Shown here: one piece after another, positions 29,255 to 41,500 of the stretch | Position numbering within the stretch: position 1 is the first letter of the stretch | How the letters are laid out: each line of letters starts with the position of its first letter | Assembly: GCF_958979055.1 (NCBI RefSeq) | Contig: NC_084895.1 | Location: 3,493,501 to 3,557,500, forward strand | Reading direction: 5' to 3' | DNA from: Alnus glutinosa | Taxonomy: Eukaryota; Streptophyta; Magnoliopsida; Fagales; Betulaceae | DNA length: 64,000 nt | The notes under the pieces: generated by a model | The model's input: only the letters and a program-made list of their open reading frames with translations | Database searches by the model: none | Told to the model about the DNA's origin: nothing | Translations under genes and position numbers: made by a program

Positions 29255-30210
29255 AAGAAAGAAAGAAAGAAAGAAAAGAAAAGAAGGCCCTATCTCTTGA
29301 AAAGATAAAATTATATAGAATGGCCTCTCAAAACATAATATGACACGTTTTCACACTTTTTTTACTTACCCATACTGTTCTTTAGAACTTCTTCTCGATC
29401 TATTCCTTTTCTTTTCAGTTTTCTCTCTTCATGCCCTCACTTTTTTCCTTTTCTTTTTTTTCTTTACTATGCAAAAAGCATAAAAGATACATATTACAAA
29501 ATACTAAAGCTTGAAGAAGACTCACTATTCAATGAATCCGATAAATCATCTTTTTCTTCTGGTTCTATTCATTCTTCTTCCTCTTTTTCTTTTTCTTTTC
29601 CTTATTTTTCTCTTAGCTATCCTCATTGTATTATATTATTTTGGTTGAGTTATAGATATAGTTTGTGCTTGTTAGGCCCCTACACAAATGTCAAGTCTCA
29701 TTCACGATGTTGATTTTTTTTTTTTTTTTTCCTAAGGACATTATTTTGATTGTTGGTGCAATGGTTTTGTTGTTTAAATGGTTAATAGGTCAATACACAA
29801 TTAATGGTAAGAGTCACTCCTAATAATGTTTATTTTGTCATAAAATAAAAAAGGACCAGTATTTATTATCCCACATGTGAAAAGAAATCAATGTACTTGT
29901 GTAACTATTTATGACTAGCCATAACCCAGCTTTTAAGTAACAATGATCCCAATCTAATTGGATTGAGAATAGGAGTTGCAAGAGAATATAATTTGCATCG
30001 AAAGAATCAGATTCAACCACATGATTCAGCCACATCATAAAGAAAGAAGAAAAACAAAAAACAAAAATAAAAAGGCGAAAAAAGTAAACCCAAAGGTGGT
30101 AACAATTTTCAAGAGATGACGGACCATTCCAAAACATGTTGGGAGTAGTCGGACCACTCCTAAAACATGCTTTTGAAGTTTGGGGGTAAGGAATGTTCTT
30201 TTGTTTATAC
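28873..30210. other. intergenic, low-complexity tracts
   Basis: Poly-A and GAAA runs at about 29096-29118 and 29214-29285, and T/C-rich DNA thereafter. Around 30120-30190 there are GGACCACTCC..AAAACATG words like those at 35298-35490. No gene is seen. Confidence 0.6.
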
Positions 30211-30214
30211 GCTC

Positions 30215-32590
30215 TATTTTAAAAAAAAAACAAAAAAACAAAAAAAACAAAAAAAAAAATATATATATATATATATATAAATAAAATAAAATAATTTGGA
30301 TATCTTGCCTTGGTTGTTTCATTTGATAAGGATTCCAATGATTTTTGAAGTACTTATCTTGAGATTAAAATGAAACCTCATAATTGCATGTTGATTTCAC
30401 TCTACACTTTTGAGGAAATGTGATGTCTTAACTGTCCATTTATGAGTGATTTGATGATTGGATCTCCTGTTGATGTTTATGATGGGGTTTGTCTTTTTAA
30501 GCATGCCAATGACGTATGAACCATGGTCTGGGTAAAACTCTTTCTCGTTGACAGCATAGTGTTTGAATGTTTGTGGGTATCATTTCTGGCAAACCCTCAC
30601 GAGACTTCACTCGTCCACTAGGGAGTCCTAGGGGTTTAAAAGGCTTGTTGCATTTGCTAAATGCAATCGTCTCTCCCACGAAAGCGGATTTATGTTTCTT
30701 GCTTTGATTTTATTTTTCATTTTGTTTTGCTAAGGGACTAGCAAAATGTAAGTTTGGGGGTATTTGATGAGTGCCAAAAAGTGTATATTTGGACCCCTTA
30801 ATTTACATTAGTTAAATCTTTAGCTTTGTTATTTTCTAATGCTTTGGTTAGTTTTAGTGTTTTTATATTTTGTAGGACAATAAGAGAGAAATGATATAAT
30901 TCAAGCAAAATACAAGGAAATTCGGATGCAGCAGACTACTAGATTTAAACTTATCATAACAGGACCAAACGATATCCGTTTTGAGAGTTTCTTAGGTCTA
31001 AATTGAAGTTCAAGATGTCAGCTTTCCAACGCAACAAGTTTTAGCCAGTTTGGAGATGCGTGGAAAAAGATATGGCTGTTTTAATTTTAGTCGTTGGATC
31101 ATCCCGAAAATCCGAAAGTTTGTCCATCTCTCTTATTTTATTTTATTTTGTTCTATTCCTTGTCTCCCCAAGCTGCACGTGAAGAACAAAGCTGGACAGC
31201 ACATATCTCCATAATGGGCAGCAACTCTACACTTATTGACAACAAAGATTGAAGAAAATTCAACAAAGTGGAAAAGTCCAAAACCAATATTTCAACAAAG
31301 TGGAAAAATCCTTGAGTTATGCATGTTACTTTCATCATAACTTTTGACTCGAAAATCGGATTGCGTTGATTTTGGTGGCGTTGTAAAGCTCATGAAAAAT
31401 TCAACAAAAAAGTCCAAAATAGAAAAAACCTATTTCAGACTTATTTGTTGAATTTTTCATGAGCTTTCCAACGCCACCAAAATCAACGCAATCCGATTTT
31501 CGAGTCAAAAGTTATGATGAAAGTAACATGCATAACTCAAGGATTTTTCCACTTTGTTGAAATATTGGTTTTGGACTTTTCCACTTTGTTGAATTTTCTT
31601 CAATCTTTGTTGTCAATAAGTGTAGAGTTGCTGCCCATTATGGAGATATGTGCTGTCCAGCTTTGTTCTTCACGTGCAGCTTGGGGAGACAAGGAATAGA
31701 ACAAAATAAAATAAAATAAGAGAGATGGACAAACTTCCGGATTTTCGGGATGATCCAACGACTAAAATTAAAACAGCCATATCTTTTTCCACGCATCTCC
31801 AAACTGACTGAAACTTGTTGCGTTGGAAAGCTGACATCTTGAACTTCAATTTAGACCTAAGAAACTCTCAAAACGGATATCTTTTGGTCCTATTATGATA
31901 AGTCTAAATCTAGTAGTCTGCTGCATCCGAATTTCCTTGTATTTTGCTTGAATTATATCATTTCTCTCTTATTGTCCTACAAAATATAAAAACACTAAAA
32001 CTAACCAAAGCATTATAAAATAACAAAGCTAAAGGTTTAACTAATGTAAATTAAGGGGTCCAAATATACACTTTTTGGCACTCATCAAATACCCCCAAAC
32101 TTACATTTTGCTAGTCCCTTAGCAAAACAAAATGAAAAATAAAATCAAAGCAAGAAACATAAATCCGCTTTCGTGGGAGAGACGATTGCATTTAGCAAAT
32201 GCAAAAGTGGACGAGTGAAGTCTCGTGAGGGTTTGCCAGAAATGATACCCACAAACATTCAAACACTATGCTGTCAACGAGAAAGAGTTTTACCCAGACC
32301 ATGGTTCATACGTCATTGGCATGCTTAAAAAGACAAACCCCATCATAAACATCAACAGGAGATCCAATCATCAAATCACTCATAAATGGACAGTTAAGAC
32401 ATCACATTTCCTCAAAAGTGTAGAGTGAAATCAACATGCAATTATGAGGTTTCATTTTAATCTCAAGATAAGTACTTCAAAAATCATTGGAATCCCTATC
32501 AAATGAAACAACCAAGGCAAGATATGCAAATTATTTTATTTTATTTATATATATATTTTTTTGTTTTTTTTTTTTGTTTTTTTTTTAATA
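30215..32590. repeat. large palindrome of LTR-retrotransposon sequence
   Basis: The left arm (~30215-31409) and right arm (~31443-32590) are reverse complements with few mismatches and one indel of about 27 bp near 30600/32205, around a ~34 bp spacer. Each arm contains the boundary between a retrotransposon interior (polypurine AAGTTTGGGGGTATT) and an LTR starting TGATGAGTGCC: plus strand from 30765, minus strand from 32087. The two truncated LTRs meet at the centre. A transcript through it would fold into a very long hairpin. Confidence 0.9.
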
Positions 32591-35296
32591 TGTTGGCTGT
32601 GCAATGCTCGGCTCCCTTAAGCTTTCTAGTTGACCCATGTAACGAGTGTTGGGCCAGTGGCTCCCAAACCAGATGGTCTTAGGGCACTAGATGTAGAAAC
32701 ATCCCTAAGGGCTTAATTACTCAAGTCAAAAAGGCTACGAAGCCAAACTAGCCATACAATTAACCAAATTGAAATTCTCACCTTTTGACGCGAACACTCA
32801 ATGCTTAGTGAGGCAAGAGGTCCGGTTACTCAGTGAAAAACTCAAAATGATCTTCCTTTTTTTTTTTTTAATATATATATATAAATATCTTGCAAGCCAA
32901 GGTTATTTATCAATAAGTCATCCAACAATTCTCAAAATACACAATTAAGCACAAATTCATACCCCACAGATTACATGCTAATGTGCTCGTGATAATTCAA
33001 CTCAAACAAGTGAAGTCTCACTAGCCCAAAAATAAGTCAAAAGATTCAGATTCCCAAAGACATGATGTGTTCAAAACTTTAAGCAAGCCGATGAAATGCA
33101 AACCACAGCTATGGCTTAACTCAAACTTGACAACATAATTTTTTTTTTTTTTTTTTTTTGACAACTAAAAATAACTAAACAAACAGAAAAAATAAACAAA
33201 CAAACAAATGGAATAAACAAACAAACAAATGGACAGAGTGCTTTTCCATACCCCCAAACTTGAATTACACATTGTCCGCAATGTGTAGTGTAGAAATACA
33301 TTACCAGAAATACGGAAACATCGAGGTGTGAAAGGTCAATGCGTCCCCCAAACTTAAACACCAAAACACATGTCAACAAAAAAAAAAAATTTGGACCAAA
33401 AAAATAATTTTTTTTTTGGCAAGAATTTCTGCTACTGAACTTTTCCAGGTAACACCTCCAGTATTGGCTCGATCGATTGACTTCGCAAAATTCCGCACAA
33501 CCTGAAATAACAATAAAACAGAAAACCTTGCTCTTTTTTTTTTTTTTTTTTGTTAGGCAATAAAGCAAAAACAAATAAAAATAAAAAGAAACAAAAATTG
33601 GAAGAAGAAAAACAAAACAAAAGTCTATCTAAACTAGTAGAAAAATAAAATCAATTCAAACAAAAATCAATTTCCACAAACAAAACAATTCCCCGGCAAC
33701 GGCGCCAAAAACTTGATGTGCAAATTTTAATACTCGCAAGCGCACGAATCGTTTTGCAATATAGTGTTATGCAAGTGCGAGGTCGATCCCACAGGGAATT
33801 GTGTTGTGAAAATTAATTTCTATTTAAACTAATTCTATTTTAACCTAGTTCCGAATTTGGTGAATAATAGAAAAATAAAATAAAATAAAGGGAAAAGAAA
33901 AGAGAAATGTACTAAGGTTTTAGAATCCACACCCACCAAATCACAGCAACACATTCTCATGTTCGTTAATACACATCCGAAGTTCTCACCGTAAAAATCT
34001 TATGAATGTTCTACTATGCTTCAAAAATTAATTAAATCATTCAATGAATCCGTTCTTTTGCACAAATCACAAAAGATATCCGGTTTTTAACCAAATCATC
34101 AAATGTATCCGTAGAACGAAACACAATGAATATCCAATATTTTGATAAACGAAAAATCCAAGCAATCAATTAAATGAGACTATTCTCAAATCATCACTTG
34201 TATCCGGAAATCACAAGAGATACCCAAGTATTCATCTCAACAATTGAAAAGAAGTAGAATTTTGGAAATATTAAATCTAATTAAATCGGATGGTATACAC
34301 TCACATAAAAATATAATTGCTCTTCAAATGTGAGGTTTCATCATCAACCTTAGTTGAAAATATTAGCTACTCATGGATAAAAATAACTACTACTTAAAAC
34401 ATTAAATTAAAAGTATAAAAATTAAACACTTACAAATAAAAAATGAAAGAACAACTAGAAGAGAGACTTGGTGCGTGAGGGCTGTGCCCCATTCCACACA
34501 CCCTTCCTTCTCTCCCTTTCTCTCTACTTATAGAAAATCCAATCAAAGCAGGAAAAGACAAACTCCAAATTCGCACAGATTTGCACACTTTTATTGCGGG
34601 GCAATTTGGGCATAGTAAAAGTCCGAAATAGAAAAAACCTATTTCAGACTTATTTGTTGAATTTTTCATGATCTTTCCAACGCCACCAAAATCAACGCAA
34701 TCCGATTTTCGAGTCAAAAGTTATGATGAAAGTAACATGCATAACTCAAGGATTTTTCCACTTTGTTGAAATATTAGTTTTGGACTTTTCCACTTTGTTG
34801 AATTTTCTTCAATCTTTGTTGTCAATAAGTGTAGAGTTGCTGCCCATTATGGAGATATGTGCTGTCCAGATTTGTTCTTCACGTGCAGCTTGGGGAGACA
34901 AGGAATAGAACAAAATAAAATAAAATAAGAGAGATGGACAAACTTCCGGATTTTCGGGATGATCCAACGACTAAAATTAAAACAGCCATATCTTTTTCCA
35001 CGCATCTCCAAACTGACTGAAACTTGTTGCGTTGGAAAGCTGACATCTTGAACTTCAATTTAGACCTAAGAAACTCTCAAAACGGATATCGTTTGGTCCT
35101 GTTATGATAAGTCTAAATCTAATAGTCTGCTGCATCCGAATTTCCTTGTATTTTGCTTGAATTATATCATTTCTCTCTTATTGTCCTACAAAATATAAAA
35201 ACACTAAAACTAACCAAAGCATTAGAAAATAACAAAGCTAAAGGTTTAACTAATGTAAATTAAGGGGTCCAAATATACACTTTTTGGCACTCATCA
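32088..35296 (-). mobile_element. non-autonomous LTR retrotransposon (Ty3/gypsy Tat/Ogre-like), minus strand
   Basis: The 5' LTR spans 35296-33714 (1,583 bp), starting TGATGAGTGCC and ending TTTGCACATCA. Just inside, on the minus strand, is TGGCGCCGTTGCCGGGG (33707-33691), a primer-binding site I associate with Tat/Ogre-type elements using an arginine tRNA. The ~1.6 kb interior (33713-32088) has A/T runs and no gag or pol. It ends in AAGTTTGGGGGTATT followed by the start of the 3' LTR at 32087, which is cut off at the palindrome centre. The lineage call rests on the primer site only. Confidence 0.75.
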
Positions 35297-35297
35297 G

Positions 35298-35490
35298 ACC
35301 ACCTCCAAAATATGTTGTGAGTTGTTGGAACACCCCTAAAAGCATGTTTTGGGAGCAGTCCAATCACTCCTCACATTGAGGAGGGTTGACTTCCTCCAAA
35401 ATATGCTTGTGGTGGTTGGACCAACTCCAAAATGATGCTTTGTGGGTGGTTCGGAACCACCTACTTGTTTTGGGTGGTCGGACCACCTCT
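35298..35490. repeat. degenerate GGACCACC/AAAACATG repeat block
   Basis: Several degenerate copies of a ~35-45 bp unit with GGTCGGACCACC and CCAAAA.ATGCTT words. Related units at 30120-30190 lie on the other side of the retrotransposon complex, suggesting that the complex inserted into an older array. Confidence 0.6.
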
Positions 35491-35493
35491 TGT

Positions 35494-37189
35494 TATAACC
35501 GAGTAACCGGGTACCCGAAGCTGAAGCCGGAGCCGGGTATTAGTTTTCTAGACATCCGGTTATAACCGAGTAACCGGCTCCAAGTGTATAATATATTAAA
35601 AAAAAATTAAAAATTACCCCTACCCTTTACCCTAATGCTACACCTGAAACACGCCCCTTAACCCTTTCCTATTTCCATTTTTCGCTTTTCTTTTCTCTTA
35701 TTGCCGCCTACTTCTTCTTCTTTACAAAGTCTGAAACGCTCTCGGCTCTCCACTGTCACCCACGACAGACCTGGTGATTTTTTAATCGGCCTTCGTCTTT
35801 GATCTTTCTATTCTTTCTCACCCTTACTGACTTCGTCTTTCTCTGTTTCTCTACAGATCTGGTGATTTTTGAAGCATAAAGAGCAAAAGAAACAGACGGT
35901 TAGGTAAGATCTGGTTCATTTTTTTAGATCTGGCTAATTTTCATTCTTTAAATCTGGTTCATTTTTAAATATGTTTTGATAATTTGAATACTTTCTGTTA
36001 TGTTTGTTTTTAGATCTCTTTAAATCACATACTTCGAATACTTTTTGTTTTGATATGGTGCAGCGGTGCTTGAGTATATAAAACAGATATTTCTTTCTAG
36101 CATCACATACAAAGAAGCATAAATAAACAAGATTTAATATTCACGAAAAACTTTAATCAACCATCTTTGGTTCTGCCCTGAGTTTTATGTACAATAGTTC
36201 TACATATAAGTTTTTAAATCAATTAACTCCCAACTTGCTAGATGTTCTTATATGGGTAATGTCGTAAACTGAGAAAAGGGAGCACTCAAACATGTTACAC
36301 AAATTTGAATCAAATCAATTTTTCTTCAATAGAATTTTTTTGAGGCACAAAGCAGCTTCTGTTAGTCCCCACAAGAAAAGAATATTGTAGAAGAAAACCA
36401 AAATGATGAGAGCAGAGCTTCTGTTAGTCCTCACCAAAATCATTTTACTCTTCATTATTATTAATTCATTTTTGTTATTTATGCATTTAACTCTTTTTTT
36501 TTTTCTCTTCTTTTTTTTTATTTTTTATTTTTTTTTATTGTAGTTATAGATGATTGTGAGCAGAGCTGCAGAAAGTCAGAAACCGGACCATGCTTAGATA
36601 TGTTTAATATGTTTATGAACTTTTTTAATATGTTTATGAACTTTTGGTTGTTGGTTTGTTTAAAAATGGTGGTTGAATTTTAGTAGACTTGTTCTTAATC
36701 ATTAAATTTCAGGTTTATGGAGGTTTGACTTGTTCAGTATTGGAATTTACAGAAATTGATCAAGGGTTGATGGTTATGTGGATTGCAGTGGTGTTAGTTT
36801 CGTTTTTTGGGGTTTCCTAGTGTATAAGGACTTTCTGGTTGAGTTTGTTGCTCTGTTTTTACAATTTGATTGTTTTGTTGTTTTAGTTTGTTGCTATTTG
36901 TGAATAGTTGAGTGATTAGTTGCTGCTGCTGTTTAAGTGGCGTGATCTAGTTTTTTGGAGTGTATATTCTTTTGTGTTTGAACTTTATAAAGAATTTGAT
37001 TCATCCAACAACAAACAAAAAAACAAAACAAAAAAATTTCCTTTGAAATTTAAGATTTTTACATCCTTAATTTAATTTTTTGATTGAATTAGGCCCAATA
37101 CCTTAAAAATGGGCTAAAATCGTTTAAATAAAGCCCAAAAAAATTTAAATGAAGTCCATATGTTCAATACTTGAAATAGGCACAAAAAG

Positions 37190-37234
<45 letters not shown>

Positions 37235-37345
37235 CTATCCGGCCCGGATAACCGGGGTACCCGGTTTCGGAGCCGATGACCCCGGAGCCAATTTCGGATT
37301 ATTACCCAATAAACGGAAACGGGCTCCAGGTTTACACCCCTAATA
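35494..37345. mobile_element. non-autonomous hAT-like element, left end truncated
   Basis: The right end, reverse-complemented, begins AGGGGTGTAAACC, the same terminal word as at 5425 and 50048. Subterminal CCGGTTATAACC/GGGTACCC words lie at both ends facing opposite ways. The outer left terminus is missing. The interior (35640-37000) resembles a 5' UTR and intron-like sequence with duplicated CTGGTGATTTTT words but has no open transposase frame. Confidence 0.65.
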
Positions 37346-38180
37346 TCTGTAGGCCGTATAATTCAATAAAATAAAATAAAATAAAAATTGAGGAAGAAGA
37401 ATGTGCAAAATTTATTATATATTGAAAGAAAATTGATGATCACGAAGACCTGTGTGTATAACGGGAGAGGATGGATGTGCAATATATATATATATTTATA
37501 ATTGGTGGCTCCTTTATCCAAGGGTCAAAAATTACCCTATAATTTTGCTTCGAAGAGATCCTTAATAGTACACGTTTTGGATTTCAAGCCCATATGACAT
37601 TTTTCCCCTTTTTCATTGGTAAGTGACGCACACACAACACGATATATGAATGTTTCATCTCAACACCACCTCCCTTGAGGTGTTGAGGTTACAAGTGCTA
37701 CTAGACCTTTTCCTGGGGGGACTAATCGTTAAAATTCCAACGATTCCTACGCCTCATGAAATTGGGTGAAGATGGTGTTTCTGATATTGAACAAGTATTA
37801 ATTAACGAATTGAAATTCCCTGTTATTAGGCTGCACGGATTTCTGTTACAAGATTCACCTGCCTTGTGCAGATGAATCCCGAATCCTAAGCTATAGCTGT
37901 TCGGGGAAGATGAATCATCATCCTTAATTAACACCATTTCATGGTCATAGCAACAATCCTTACATTGACTGTAAAATTCTTCCTTCTACCACTAATTATA
38001 TGTCAAAGATTCCGCCCATGAACGACCACAGACAAGTGATAGGACGGACATTAAAACTCAAACAAGAAAATATGGCCCCCATAAAGGCATCCTGCCAAAA
38101 CAAAAATCAGAGTGAGCGATCTGCTATCTTAAACAGATTCATGCCCTTTTCTATTTATGTTACAAATAAGAGTACACATA
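37346..38180. other. 3' flank of NUP1, no supported gene
   Basis: A minus-strand 71-codon frame at 37722-37937 has no recognisable motif and no splice context. The 38180-38521 part is conserved in the NUP1 copy at 54600-54922, so it is probably NUP1 3' UTR. Confidence 0.5.
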
Positions 38181-38521
38181 ACACCATCGTCCATCAACGG
38201 CACAGTTGCCCAACCTCAAATCCTAAGAACCACGACTACTAACTAGTACAAGCACAAATGTCCTCAGATTTGCTAAACTAATACAAAATTGTGAAAACTT
38301 ACGACTGCACTGCAACCTTTAAGACAAGAAAACTTGTAGAGGAGCAAGAAACCATGTAAACTTGTCATTTACCTTTGTCCGCACCGATCAAATGCAGGCG
38401 TGTGACCAACAGAAACAGCCGTCTCTTGCTGTTGACCTCTTACCATTATCATTATTTGTCCATCAATAGCATCTGTAGAACTTGACAAGGGTGTACCAAT
38501 TGTCTGTAATGATTGATAAAT

Positions 38522-41500
38522 TTACTTCTTCCGTAGCTTGCGACTAACTTTGACAATCTTTCGACCAGACTTGTCCCCGCCACCAGCACCCACTGAGAAG
38601 CTCCCTCCTAAACTGTTTGAAGCCTGAAATGGGTTCTGTACTGTGCCCAAATTCTGTTGGGGGGCCCCAAAATTAAAGGGACTTGCTGTTGATGTAGGTG
38701 TAGGTGTTGAACCAAACACAAAGCTAGATTGAGGAGGTGCGACAGGATGTGGATTAAATGCTGGAACTGCAGGCATGGATGCTTGAACAGTATCCTCTGC
38801 CATGCTGTCCTCCATATTCATTTGATCATTATTTCCTGAAGCAGCTGAATTAAATGCGAAGCCCGGACTAAGGTTACCAAAGACAGGCTGCGACGAGGGA
38901 GCAGCCATACTTGAAGTGAACGAGTAAGCGGGACCAGATGACGCCCCAATAGATGATCCAAATATACCAGGTGAACTGCTAGTAGCGGCAACAGAAGGTG
39001 CAGGCGCTCCAAATGTAAACACAGATGGCGGAGATGTAGCATTAGCAGCAGCTGTAGATGCTGTGAAGAAAAACCCAGTTGATGGTGATGTAGTAGCAGG
39101 AACAGATGCTGTAGATGCTGAGGACAACCCAGCTGAGGAAGAGGTAGAATTAAAAGCCGAACCAAATATTGGGTTCGACTTTGTAGACTGCCAACTGGAA
39201 TCAAACAAGCTTGAAGTAGTACCACCTATAGCACTACTGGTGCTGGCCTCAGAAGAGGAAGCAGAAGAGCTAAGTCCAAAAGCAGCACCTGAATTGAAAA
39301 GTTTCGCAGAAGAAGTTGAGGCAGCAAACAGAGAACTGCCAGAAGAGAGAGCTGTATTCCCAGCCAATCCAAAAGATGGGGACGATGAAGTCGAACTGAA
39401 TTGCATGGGCATGCTGTTGCTTAAAGTTGAGACCCCAGAGACAGCAGTGGATGCCTGTGCATTAAGCACAGATCCACTGCCAGCACCAAAAAGAGAACCC
39501 TCAGACTGATCATTAGCAGTTGAAGTGACTGCAGCACTAAATCCAAAATTGCTACTTCCTGTACTTGGATTTGCAGCAGATGTGCCAACAAAAGGATTGC
39601 TGCTGAGATTGCCAAAGCTTGTATCTGGCCTAGTCTTGACTGCTTCTGATTCTATTCCAGAAGCAGCAGCTACCGGTGAAGTTGAAGTTGATGAAACTGT
39701 AGATCCAAATTTAAAAATAGGTGTTGCTAAAAATGAAGGTGCTGCTCCAGTGGAGACAGAGAGGCTGCTACTGCCAGTAATGGCGGTGAAGGCAGTGGTG
39801 GTGGTGGTGGTGGTGGTGCTGCTGCTACTGCTGCCAGTGGGAGTAACAGCAGGGGTAGAGCTATTGGATGAATTTTGACCGTGAACACTATTAAAAACAG
39901 GTGGAATGGGGATAGAGACTGAAGAAGGGATCGAAGCAAAATACCCATTACTGAAGATGGAATTATTGGCACCAATACTTGCAGTAGGTGTAGGTAATGA
40001 TGTAGCAGATGAAAGTGCAGTTTCTGGTGTCCTTGAAGTGATTCCAGCTCCATCCAATTCAGGTACTTTTGGTACAGAATCAGTCGCACTAATAGTGAAA
40101 AAGCTGCACATAGAGATATATATGAATTAAAGATCTCCAAGTCATTAAGACCAATTATAAAATGTAAGGAACTAGATTTAAATCTAAGAAGTCAAGCATA
40201 ATGTCTTAAAACTTTTGGGCTTTAACTTAGGAAGTGAAACTGAAGAAAATAAATGTGCATAGAAGGCTTCATAAATCCACAAACTATGTCGCAGCACTGC
40301 CAAAGTGAATCATCATTATTAATGCATATCAAATTACCATAGAACACAAACAGAAGTAATGCCTTTTGTATCCCATAAATACCAAATGATAATATAACTC
40401 AATTACAGAAATCTTCAAAAAAAAAAATCCATCATACACTGCTGAAGTAAACAATTATGGGATAAAAATGAGGTTTACAGCATTACTCTTTTATCATTAA
40501 ACATTCAATGCACATTCTTGAAGTGTGTGCTTGTGAAAGGCAACACAGGTTTGAGGGTATAAAGGTAAAAGGATCAGATAATGTTAGAAAAGTAAAATTT
40601 ATGTAGGCAGGGATCGTAGTTTAAAAGCTGAAAATGGCTGTACCAAAACATTCAAAATGTTTTCATTATTGACAAACCAGATATAAGACATAAATGTAAC
40701 TTTAAACTTTGCACGCAAATAACCACTTTATCAATAAGAAATTAAAAGTCGCACAGCCACAAGCCATTACAGAAGAGTTCTAAAATAGTTGAAGACTCCA
40801 GTCAAGACAATATTGGAACAAATTTAAGACTGGCTTTTACCCCACCCCAAAATAAGAAGAAGAAGAAATCAAACACAATATCAAATACAGCTTCTGATCA
40901 TATATTTCAAACAGGACCCCCTCCACCACCCATCACATAAAACATAAAAAGGAGGATAAACATGGTTACTCCTAAAACAATATAGACTCACCTGCTTGTG
41001 CTTTCCGGTTTAGGGTCAGAACAAACACCAAATTGGAGGCCTGAAGATTCACCAGCCGAAGACGAGGAAACAAATGTAAACTGTGGAACTTTATCAGCAC
41101 TCGAAATAGATACAAAGGTAGCAGCTGTGGAAGCAGCATTTGGTTCCTTTGGTGAAGCAATTTTATCTCCAAAGTTAAAAATGGGAGGTGCAACATTTAA
41201 TTCCCTTGGTGGTGCAGATTTATCAGATGCTGAGGATGACTGTCTCACTGCTGTAGCAGGCTGGACAGCAGCTATATTGGCAGAAGTAGCCTTTGGAAAG
41301 GAAAAGCCAGTGCTATTTTCAGCAACCACAGGTCTGTCAGAAGTAACCAAATCTGATTTTCGGTTCAATTCAGAAATTGCAGGCAGCTGAAATCCCAATA
41401 GAGATGGAGGATTCTCTGGTGTTGCTGCTTCGGCAAAATTGGGTTTCCTCTCTGCCACAGAAACATCAACCTTGTCTCTCTCTTCAACCAATAGAGTAGG

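Noticed and set aside
31153..34908. Three near-identical 61-codon frames (31153-31338 on minus, 31514-31699 and 34723-34908 on plus)
   Set aside because: They are copies of one stretch of the repeated LTR, in antisense to the element, with no coding logic; the repetition comes from the duplicated LTR.
37722..37937. 71-codon minus-strand frame downstream of NUP1
   Set aside because: Short, no recognisable domain, no splice or promoter context; left uncalled.
38818..39878. Long antisense and alternative frames over the NUP1 FG exon (also in the copy at 55213-56405)
   Set aside because: Serine/alanine-rich coding DNA leaves other frames open by composition; these are shadows of the real frame.
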